A DNA stretch of 64,000 nt from Euborellia annulipes (taxonomy: Eukaryota > Arthropoda > Insecta > Dermaptera > Anisolabididae): assembly GCA_023213315.1 (NCBI GenBank), contig JAKCPI010015263.1, positions 1 to 64,000 on the forward strand. The letters run 5' to 3'. A program made the translations under genes and the position numbers. This document shows, piece after piece, positions 56,022 to 64,000 of the stretch. The notes under the pieces were generated by a model. It was not told the origin of the DNA. It searched no databases and saw only the letters and a list, made by a program, of their open reading frames with translations. Numbering within the stretch: the stretch's first letter is position 1; each line of letters begins with the position of its first letter.

Positions 56022-56599
56022 GAATATATTCTCGTGAATTGGTAGATAACAGGAAGGGTTCCAATCTTAAATTTTTTCTATCATTTTCATTGTTGAATTA
56101 TTAACTTTTTTTGGGCATTCCATTTATAAGCTAGCTACTTTTGGTTTAGAAAGCTATTTAAGGAAACAAGGAACAATTTACAATTATTCATTTCTAATGT
56201 TTAATCCACTCTTATTTAAAATGTTTTTATTCCTTAAAAATTATTCCAATATTTATTATTATTTGGAAATTTTTCTTCCAAAGACCTTGGCGAAAGCGAT
56301 CCTTTATAATATATTAAGTAACAACATCGAATTAATTTGATAAAAATAATTTATGTGATGCTTTACTTCGTTGTTTATTTTCCTGATACTTAATCTTAAT
56401 TGCTTCTTTGCTATAAATATACCAAGCCCAATCTTTCGCTCTTATCTTAACAACTTCTAAAGTAATCGTAGGTCAATTTTCTATTTAATCTTTTAATATT
56501 TCTTACTCTATCATAATTTCGTATACATATTCTGTGAACCACCAGAAGGCTAGAAATGCAAAAACTAACTAAATTTTGTATATGTTACCGGCCAAATCC
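55891..56599. other. Intergenic with a long poly-A tract
   Basis: A run of about 39 A residues at 55982-56020 is the only notable feature. It may mark an old retroposed tail or an assembly-prone homopolymer. No gene is seen. Confidence 0.5.
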
Positions 56600-56605
56600 G
56601 ATTTC

Positions 56606-56820
56606 AGGACAAACTAGTTTTGCCTAGGCTAAACTAGTTCTTCCTATACGCGATAGGATTAACTAGTATAGCTTAGTCCAAACTAATTTGTCCTAAGCCC
56701 GATAGGATAAACCAGTTTAGCCTAGGCCAAACTAGTTGATCCTGATATTAAATACGCACACTCTAGGATAAACTAGTATGGCCTAGTCTAAACCAATTTA
56801 GCAGAGTCGAAAGTAATTGA
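56606..56820. repeat. Cluster of nested ACTAGT/CCTAGG palindromes
   Basis: Degenerate units of about 20 bp alternate orientation: 'caaactagttttgcctaggc' then 'taaactagttc', and so on. At least five ACTAGT cores and two CCTAGG cores occur, with 'gataggat' spacers, so the stretch is palindromic at several scales. No known element family comes to mind. Confidence 0.75.
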
Positions 56821-56829
56821 GTAAACATG

Positions 56830-57645
56830 TCAAGACTTGTACATGCGGGAGTTCCCAAATCACGCCCCGAGCGCCCCGCGCGCTCCTCGCTTGCCATTCG
56901 TCGGCGTCGTTTTAAACGCATTTTGCGTCTAGTTGCCAGCCGTGCGTAACGTATTTAGTTAATGACTGCAGTTTAAAATTAAAAGTTTACGTATTACACT
57001 ACATTATAAAGTTTTCTTCTTTTTCAATATGGATGAACCTACGTCAAGTCGACAAGCAGATCAAAAACAATGGAGGGAAAAGCTTTTGACAGAAATTTTA
57101 CAAATGTAACTTTTGAGTTTGCTATGGCCCCCCGACCTTACCTTCCCAAGGGTGAACCCTTCTCGTAATAAACTAGAATTAATATAAAAATAATAATAAA
57201 AAATAATGTTATACAAGTCCTTAAGATAGGAAATTTACTTTATATTACAACTCTAATTTAATGTTTTTCTTAATCAAGAAAGTTGCATCTTTTAAAATTT
57301 AAATAATATACAAAATAAAATAATCATATAGGCAAATTTTCATGATCTAATGAACATTAAATAGTTATATTAAACTTTGTTTAATAAAAATGACTTCTTA
57401 AAGATAGCCAGATTATACAGAGTTAGTTCAGTTAAATTGAATGCAATCAAGATATTCAAGATAAAACAGCTGTTTACCACAGAAGATGGCCATCTCGCTC
57501 AAGAAATAATCAACCAATGCCCACACGTTAACCCTTGGTCCTCTCTGTTGTTTACCCTTCCCTCTCTCTCTGATTCGATACCTTTCTTTCCCAAATTTCC
57601 CACTCAATTCGCCACTCTCCCTCTCCACGATCAGCCCTCTCGCTG
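56830..57645 (+). other. GC-rich start and possible first exon of the KRBA2-like gene
   Basis: A GC-rich island (about 56855-56950) precedes a short frame at 57029-57109 that starts MDEPTSSRQADQKQWREKLL and stops after 26 codons, near a possible GT donor. In KRBA2-like proteins a short charged N-terminus precedes the part found at 60160. This is suggestive only. From 57480 the sequence becomes pyrimidine-rich and grades into the LTR element. Confidence 0.3.
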
Positions 57646-58041
57646 CCCTGGCTAAACTCTCTCGATCGTCGCCGCCGCTCGCTTACCCGCGGCACTCCCC
57701 CATACCAAGGCACGTCCGTGTGTTGCCTCTCTCCATCTCTTTCCCTCCTACAGGCTCTAAGCGGGCGCCTTCCCCCTTGCCCGGCCACCCCCTCGCCTGT
57801 CCGTGCCCTGTCCACCTGCATAACTGCTACGTTAGCGAATTCCCGATCTACACCCCATTCCAACAAATTCGCTCCTTAGCCGAGTGGAAAATTCCTCTGG
57901 GCGCAGCCCTTGTTAATTCTTAAAATTATTACATTTCTATTGTTATATTATAAGTTCTTACATATTATTATATAGGTACACCTCCAGTATCACTTCATCC
58001 CTCGTGTACTTCAACCCCCCTCTTCCTCCCATATTTACACT
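57646..58041 (-). repeat. LTR-like direct repeat, left copy
   Basis: It shares with 59728-60121 the run 'ggcacgtccgtgtgttgc', 'gtccacctgcataactgcta', 'ctccttagccgagtggaaa' and the end 'cccatatttacac'. Confidence 0.8.
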
Positions 58042-58214
58042 ACTCACCGTTTTCTAAAGGTTGACTACCCCGTAGGGGAGTCAACTTTTCCCTGGGGTAC
58101 ACTTCGTTAAGGGTAGGGTGGAGGAACACTCTACACTGACGAAGGCACTACTTCCGGGGGCCTTGGAATCGTCCTCTGGGTGTGGTTCGGGGTGCTCCAG
58201 AGTCGGCCGGGGTG

Positions 58215-58870
58215 CTACTCGACGTCGCCACCACCAAAAGACGGCGGCAGTTCCCCTAGGGCCAGTAGCAGGGTACCCATTCTGACAGGTAGTGTAAAGT
58301 GCTGTAGGCGCTCCCTACGGGACAAGCGGTCAGCTTCCTCGCGTAGTCGTTCGATGGATACCTCCATCCTCGTCCATCCCCTTTCGACCCGGAGTGTATC
58401 GAGGCCGCCTAGCTCATCCCGTAGGTTTCGTGGGTCTCTAGGAAGCTGGTGTAGCTGGACCAAGTCGATACTGGGGGGGAACAAAGACCGTTGGAGCTTT
58501 GAATTGGTGCCGGCTAGTGGTAGAGCCACGGCGTAAGATCAGTGTGAAATCCGTTCTTAGCCGGCAGCCTTCCTTCAGCTCGTAGCACCCGGCCCGACTC
58601 AGAGCGGTCTCGCTGTGTTGGGCCTCGTCGTCGTTACTCCGGCATTGGACGTAGACGTAGCTTCCTCGCGTAGTCGTTAGATGGGTACCTCCATCCTCGT
58701 CGATCTCCTTTCGACCCGGAGTGTATCGAGGCCGTCTAGCGCATCCCGTAGTTTTCGTGTGTCTCTAGGAAGCTGGTGTAGCTGGACCAAGTCGATACTG
58801 GGGGGAACGAAGACCGTTGGAGTCTTGAATTGGTGCCGGCTAGTGGTAGAACTACGTAAGTAAGCATCAG
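58215..58870 (-). repeat. Internal duplication in the gag-only element, about 330-bp period
   Basis: The segment coding IDLVQLHQLPRD ... LDTLRVER..TRMEV occurs twice (58330-58540 and 58660-58880). The copies are still similar but lie in frames that do not join, so the downstream gag copy is broken. Confidence 0.75.
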
Positions 58871-59024
58871 TGTGAGATCCGTTCTTAGCCGGCAGCCTTC
58901 CTTCAGCTCGTAGCACCCGGCCCGCCAATTCCTGGACGTCCTCCTTACCACCTTGCTTGGCGTTCAGCATCTCCTTCAACCACTTATCGGGCGCTTCCTC
59001 CCTATGGAGCCGACTTCTTAGCAC
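58677..59024 (-). pseudogene. Gag C-terminal fragment
   Basis: A minus-strand frame reading LHREEAPDKWLKEMLNAKQG and EDVQELAGRVLRAEG, the kind of sequence seen near the end of the capsid region in gypsy-type Gag proteins. It is separated from the upstream Gag frame (59115-59390) by a frame break. The start given is the first methionine, not a true start. Confidence 0.5.
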
Positions 59025-59114
59025 CGCTTGTAATGCCGGCCAGGGTGGGTAGGGGTTGTTTCCAACCCCTTCAGGTAAGTCGCTGCCCTCCCTCTAGTTT
59101 GGTGCCCAGCACCC

Positions 59115-59390
59115 TCATTCTCTCTTCCGGGGTCCACCCACTCCCATCTCGGGCACATTCTCGAAATCCTCCAAATATTGTCCTATTGGGGGGCCCTCGT
59201 CTCCGGACCACCGAGGGAGGGTGGACTGGGTGTTGATGTCCGGTCCCGGTGTCACCTGAACGTTGATAGGTGCTTGCCCTAGACCGTGGGTTCCGCTCCC
59301 ACTCGGCTGGGCACCCTCTCTCCTTCCTTTCTCGACCTCGTCATATTTGAGCTGGAGCTCTGCCAGCTGTTGCTTCAGCTGTTTCTCCAT
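59115..59390 (-). pseudogene. Gag N-terminal fragment
   Basis: It starts MEKQLKQQLAELQLKYDEVE (coiled-coil-like), followed by a low-complexity linker and PRWSGDEGPPIGQYLEDFEN, a segment resembling the beginning of gypsy-type capsid domains ('W.GD....I..F...F'). The start lies about 340 bases inside the right-hand LTR, as expected for the first ORF of a minus-strand element. It breaks near 59115. Confidence 0.55.
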
Positions 59391-59727
59391 TCTCCCGGTC
59401 GCGGTTTAGACTTTTCTTTGTGCTTTTTTTTTCAAACCCTCTCCTCGGAAATGTGCCTCAACTTTTCCCTAAAGATTTCGGTGTGCTCAAAAAAGTTCTC
59501 GCTCCGTACTTTCGTCTCAAAACACCCTTCCCTGCGCTGCGGCTCAAAATATTTCTCACAAAATCTTCACTCAAAAATTTCCCCGAAAATATGATTCAAA
59601 AAAAAAATCCAGACGTTCTAACTCTCTAACCCCCCACACACAAAAATAAATGTTGCCTCAAAATTTTTTTTTTGAAAAATAAACAACAAAAAAATGAAAA
59701 ATCCCACTTTTTTATTCTGTACCCCGC

Positions 59728-60121
59728 TCCTGGCTAAGCTCTCGATCGTCGCCGTCCGCTCCGCTCGCCCGCGGCGCTCCCCTCATACCAAGGCACGTCC
59801 GTGTGTTGCTCTCTCCATCTATTTCCTTTCTACAGGCTCTAAGCAGGCGCCTTCCCCTTGCCCGGCCACCCCCTCGCCTGTCCGTGCTCTGTCCACCTGC
59901 ATAACTGCTACGTTAGCGAATTCCTGATCTACACCCCATTCCAACAAATTTGCTCCTTAGCCGAGTGGAAAAATCCTCTGGGGCGCAGCCCTTGTTAATT
60001 CTTAAAATTATTACATTTATTGTTATATTATAAGCTCTTACATATTATTGTATAGGTACACCGCCAGTATCACCTCATCCCTCGTGTACTTCAACCCCTC
60101 CCCCTTCCCCCATATTTACAC
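59728..60121 (-). repeat. LTR-like direct repeat, right copy
   Basis: A partner of 57646-58041 with small indels. It ends in 'catatttacac' immediately before KRBA2-like sequence resumes. Confidence 0.8.
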
Positions 60122-60159
60122 AAAGTGAAAGTAAAAAGTATTCTCATTATAAATTATAA

Positions 60160-60776
60160 TGTGTTATTATCAGAGCAATATTTGGAACTCGTAGAACAAG
60201 TTGAAGATGCAGGAAAATCTGGAAAAAAGACACCATTAGAACAAAGGAGATTGAAACGATTTGCTGTGTTAAAAATCGGGGACATGAAAAAAACTGATTG
60301 CATGGAGTGAAGGTAATATAAAATATCTATCTTCCATCTGATGAACTTTATGATGTGATTGAGGCAGCTCATGTGGCTGTCGGCCACGGCGGTCGTGACA
60401 GGATGTTAGCCTAAACATCAAAAAAATATGCCATTATCACAAAGGAAATGATAAGCTTGTAGTTATCTATGTGTAGTGTCTGTCATAAAAAGAAAACAAA
60501 GAAGAAAAGAGGATTAGACTCTAAGCCCATTCTTCATTCGGAAATGAATAGTAGGTGCCAAGTAGATCTGATCGATTTTCAGACACAAACAGATGGAAAT
60601 TTTAAATTTATTATGGTTTACCAAGACCATCTAACAAAATTTGTTCTGGTACGCGCTTTAAAATCTAAGAGAGCGACAGAGCCGGCTTACCATTTGAATG
60701 ATATATTTCTAACTATAGGGGCGCCGTGCATTCTTCAATCTGACAACGGTAGGGAATTTGTGAATAATGTTATAAG
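60160..60776 (+). pseudogene. KRBA2-like integrase gene remnant
   Basis: After an acceptor-like 'ttattatcag' (60165-60174) the sequence reads EQYLELVEQVEDAGKSGKKT and LKRFAVLKIGD. A broken stretch then gives LPSDELYDVIEAAHVAVGHG (H-containing zinc-finger region), then a CSVCHKKK motif. Next is an rve-type integrase start with QVDLIDFQ (first D), KFIMVYQDHLTKFVL and LQSDNGREFVNNVI (second D). This arrangement is typical of KRBA2-like/Ginger-type integrase genes that are common in invertebrate genomes. Stops at about 60308, 60412 and 60460 show decay. The frame is cut at 60776 by a hAT insertion, and the region with the last catalytic E is not seen beyond it. Confidence 0.65.
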
Positions 60777-63700
60777 TAGAGAGCGCAAAAAAAGGCACCT
60801 AAAAAGGCACGATTTGTAGCAAAAAAAGGCTCTAAAAAAGGCAGATAGCGCCAAAAAAGGCTGTTTTTTGGGGGGGGGGGGGAAAGGCGCTTAAAAAGAG
60901 TCGATTTTATGCAAAAAAAAACGTCAATATAAATGTTAGAAAGGATAGAAATATAATATAAATGATAAATTTTTATTAAACAATATAATCAAACAAAGAA
61001 CCACAAAAAAGACATTTTATTTAAAAATATAATATTCTTACATTTTCTATAAATCAAAATAAACATAATTTACTTAGTATCTGTTAACTCTTCTTTCTCT
61101 AATGTGACATTTTGCCTATTCAGATAGAAATTGCTTACAAGGTACATTTTAAGATTTTGAATCGTAAAATTCGTTCGGCGATCGGTCAGAATATTTTTAT
61201 AAATAGAAAATGATCTCTCAACATCACAAGATGTGAGAGGTGCAAATTTGAGAGCCGTAATTTCACTTGGTTTCAATTTATTTGTTACCAAGTTGTTCGG
61301 CTCAATAATAGAACCATTGAGTATCTGGTATGCTTGCCTCATAAAATCTAGACCCAGATTATTCTCCAACACCTTGGAAATCTTTGTTTTAACAATTTCT
61401 GCGCGGGGTCCAACACTTTCATCAATTTTTTTTCACACCATCTAAGATGAAAAGTGATTCATGCAAGCTTAAGTTGGGATTTTCAAGTTCTTTCAACTTA
61501 GTGGCGAGGAACCCGAAGTTAGATGAAACACAAATTAAATCAAGTGGAAGCTTGTAATTTATTATCAGCCTGCGAGCTGTTTCTACACAAAGAGCATCAT
61601 CTTCTTCATTAATCATTTCAATTACCTGCAGATAAAAAAATTAAACAAATTAATTAATTAACAAATAAGAAAACTAAAAATAGAAAAATTCAAGTTCAAT
61701 TTTAAAAATATTTATCGTACATGCTTTAATTTTTCAAAATTATGTGCGTGAAATATTGCAGCACTAATCCAGGTTCCAAATCTTGTTTCAACTGGTTCAG
61801 GGGGTAGAGGAAGATCTGGATAAAGTTCCTTGTATCTACTCACGCGAGCTGGGCTCTTTAAAAATAACTGAAATTTTACACCAAAAATTTTAGTTTTAAT
61901 TTTATATTTTAAAAATGTTCATATTACCTTTTTTATTGTTGCTATCCATTTGTTAACAATTGGAAACTGCATGCGTATTGTTTCACAGACGCGATGTAGA
62001 GCATGAACAATACATGTTACGTGAGTCAGCTTTAAATAAAAGACTTTCAATATTTTTGCTGCTGATTTCATATAAGAGGCAGCGTCGGTAACAAGAAGGA
62101 GCAATCGATCCCGAGCTGAATTATTTCCAAACAACTCAACTACAAAAATAAATAGCAATTTATAATTCTACGGCCTTGATCTAAAGATTATACATTTAAA
62201 AAAGGGCATACAAAGACATTCATCCAAACAACGTGAAATTGTCTCACTGTTAGTTTTTTCCAAATGCTTAACTGAAATTAAATAAGGTGGAGAAGCTTTG
62301 TCTTCGAGTAATTGTCCAACTAGAACGTTGCAAATATATCGTCCTTCCCTATCTGTGGTTTCATCCACTATAGCATAAATCGGGCATGATTCCAAATTTT
62401 CCCTTATATTCTTTTTAGCCTGAAGAAGAAAATTATAAATATAAATTATTCAATTAGAATGAAATACTCCGAATGTACAATGCTGGCTAATCATTATACT
62501 AATCTTAAACACAATTTTGACTTTTCTAATCCAAAAGTTTTAGACAAAGAACAAAATTGAGAAAAAAGATTGATTTTAAGAATGATCGAAATTTTAAATA
62601 ACAAAAATTCTAGTCCAAATGATATTATATATTTATATGTTAATAAATATTTTTAAAAGATAATCAAATTTAATATTTCACTTACTTCTGCATATATTTT
62701 TGGGAGGTAAGTGCAGCGAAGTGAAGTCTCTGATGGCAGTTCCATATTTAAATATTTTCCAATAAATCTTTTGAAAGAAGTATGTTTTATTTTTTTCATT
62801 GGGATATTGAGGGCAGTAAAAAGTTCACAGAGGTCTATTACGAATTCATCCCTTTTGGAATCAAGTTTCAATGTTGATTGTTTTGAACAAGTTTTCAAAT
62901 TTTCGTTGCTTTTATGACGAGAAGAAACTAAATGTTGATTAACATGAGACTTTCTGTCCGATGATATCTTGAGAAAAAATAAAAATAAAAATTTTTAAAG
63001 CCCCAAAGCCATATGTAGCTACTAGCCAGATAATTAAAATAAAAAATGTCTTACCATAGTATCACAGGCGTTACAATAAAGAATATTACCATTCTTAATA
63101 CTTAAAGATTTAGATAATTTAGCATATTCTTTTATTTTTATAAACGAATGACACTTTGACTTAGCCTTAAACATTTTAATTTTATATCTTATACAAGTTA
63201 ATACAAATTATCTAAAACAGAAATACTATATCAAATAAGAAAATAGGTTTATAAAAGAACTACGGCTTCCGAGAGGTTTGAAACTAGGTAATAGTTTTAT
63301 AATGTGTTGGAATTCTCGCTCAAGAGTGGATAGGAACCATAGATAAAGTAGATATAGATGGGGAACTCGGGCCTGCTCTATTGAACTTCTTATTTTTGCC
63401 GTTCCCACCGATCGCTAGTATCGCAAACACACCTATACACATTCAGAGAAGCAGAAAAAATATACAAAGGGTGGCATAAACAATCACTAAGAGAATTTTT
63501 TTATTAGAAAAAACAAAATGAAAAATCGCAAAAAAATGAAAAAATCTCAAAAAAATGAAAAAATTTCAAAAAAATTTAAAAAAATGGCAAAAAAGGCACC
63601 ATAAAAGGCATTTTTTTTTTCAAAAAAGGCGCGGATTTGAAAAAAAGCCAAAAAAGGCGGTAAAAGGCATTTTTTAAAATCTACAAATGTGATTGATTTT

Positions 63701-63784
63701 TTTAGATCGGTGGACATATCAAAAAAAAAAACTTGAAAAGGCTCAAAATTGAAAAAAGGCAAATGCCTTTTTTTGCGCTCTCTA
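60777..63784 (-). mobile_element. Autonomous-type hAT element
   Basis: The terminal inverted repeats read TAGAGAGCGCAAAAAAAGGC at the left end and the same in reverse complement at the right end (63764-63784). The flanks gttataag and gttattat agree at 6 of 8 positions, an imperfect 8-bp target duplication. Both subterminal regions (60787-60905 and 63585-63780) are packed with AAAAAGGC repeats, a likely transposase-binding array. The interior holds a six-exon transposase gene on the minus strand. Confidence 0.85.
61070..63174 (-). pseudogene. hAT transposase-like gene, six exons, one frameshift
   Basis: The exons in transcription order are 63055-63174, 62686-62967, 62212-62419, 61928-62139, 61721-61867 and 61070-61625, all with GT/AG junctions in matching phase. 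The N-terminus has a BED/CGGBP1-like zinc finger (YCNACDTM, then SHVNQHL and SRHK). The middle carries IVDETTDREGRYICNVLVGQ and LLLVTDAASYMKSAAKIL, followed by VTCIVHALHRVCE, the RNase H-fold part of hAT transposases. The C-terminus has the dimerisation region APLTSCDVERSFSIYKNILT, then NLKMYLVSNF. A run of eight A (61426-61433) shifts the frame in the last exon. The length without the shift would be about 500 residues, usual for this subgroup. It may be functional if the A-run is a sequencing error. Confidence 0.8.
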
Positions 63785-64000
63785 GTTATTATACAGTTTC
63801 TGAAAGATAATAATGAATAAATAATGAAAAATTTACACTAAAAACAAGCTGGCAACAACGCATTTATTTAACCTAAAAAGTGGGTTAACTTTAGTAATTT
63901 TTTTGAACGTTTTTTCGCTTCAGCCATTGTCCCAACAGCTTTCAATCGCTTATTAAGAACTTTTTGTTTTATAAATCTCCCTTTATAATGTACTTTATCT
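63785..64000. other. Sequence right of the hAT element, no clear feature
   Basis: If the hAT element had inserted into intact integrase, its 3' part should resume here. I do not see the expected frame or a third catalytic acidic residue. The stretch is AT-rich and may be a diverged continuation on either strand. Confidence 0.35.

Larger units (their letters stand above)
57646..60121 (-). mobile_element. GC-rich non-autonomous LTR element (gag only)
   Basis: Direct repeats of about 395 bp (57646-58041 and 59728-60121) bracket 1.7 kb of unusually GC-rich DNA. On the minus strand the interior encodes gag-like pieces but no protease, polymerase or integrase. Read on the minus strand the LTR would start TGTAAATATGGG. 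The exact left boundary is uncertain because the copies diverge near 57646, and I could not confirm a target duplication. It lies between the putative 5' part and the integrase part of the KRBA2-like remnant. Confidence 0.65.

Noticed and set aside
57377..57923. Plus- and minus-strand ORFs of 66-104 codons in the LTR region
   Set aside because: They cross the LTR boundary and are pyrimidine-rich low-complexity translations. The frames are not preserved in the right-hand LTR copy.
58180..58536. 118-codon plus-strand ORF
   Set aside because: It is antisense to the GC-rich gag-like region. Long open frames are expected by chance at this GC content.
61233..61445. Plus-strand ORF within the hAT element
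   Set aside because: It is antisense to the transposase C-terminal exon.

Overview
This is AT-rich eukaryotic nuclear DNA. It has GT...AG introns, a CUL2-like cullin gene, ELL-like gene bodies, and BEL/Pao, Ty3/gypsy, hAT, pogo and Harbinger elements. The element mix (BEL/Pao, a one-ORF Mag/K02A2.6-type gypsy, multi-exon CGGBP1-like hAT transposase, KRBA2-like integrase) suggests a metazoan and probably an arthropod. A copepod is my best guess, but that is inference. Almost all of the window is mobile-element or repeat DNA. I see no clearly intact host gene.

Layout. 1-11.6 kb and 30.6-37.05 kb are two copies of a segmental duplication. Each carries a foldback-rich 5' part and an ELL-like (Pol II elongation factor) gene body without the ELL N-terminus. 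Copy 1 also holds a tRNA-like gene with an oversized D-loop, a LINE fragment and an extra tandem ELL unit. 11.6-18.8 kb is a field of dispersed repeats, one of which (called R1 here) resembles the 5' end of the next gene. 18.9-27.7 kb is a 13-exon CUL2-like gene with good splice sites but at least seven frameshifts. One of its introns holds a hAT element containing a foldback, which contains a second foldback, which contains a 48-bp minisatellite. 28.0-28.2 kb looks like an orphan terminal exon on the minus strand. 29.3-30.6 kb is duplicated at 37.5-38.8 kb.

38.8-46.6 kb is a BEL/Pao element on the minus strand with 1.5-kb LTRs, a 5-bp target duplication and a 1489-codon ORF whose reverse transcriptase domain is missing in frame. 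46.8-48.3 kb holds short DNA-transposon pieces. 48.7-49.7 kb has possible degraded exons and a LINE tail. 51.35-55.89 kb is a structurally complete gypsy element (1372 codons). 56.6-56.8 kb is a cluster of nested palindromes. From 57 kb on, a KRBA2-like integrase gene remnant is broken by a GC-rich gag-only LTR element (57.6-60.1 kb) and then by a hAT element (60.8-63.8 kb) that carries a six-exon transposase gene with one homopolymer frameshift.

The observations most worth following up are: the BEL element lacking reverse transcriptase; a tRNA-like cloverleaf with a 31-nt D-loop, Pol III boxes and a T4 terminator; a recurring CTGANGA-hairpin-GAAA module shared by unrelated foldbacks, one copy of which resembles a hammerhead ribozyme; the tandem restructuring of ELL around its winged-helix segment; and the palindrome cluster. 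No computation was possible. All homologies are by eye from recognised motifs, and coordinates may be off by a base or two at repeat edges.
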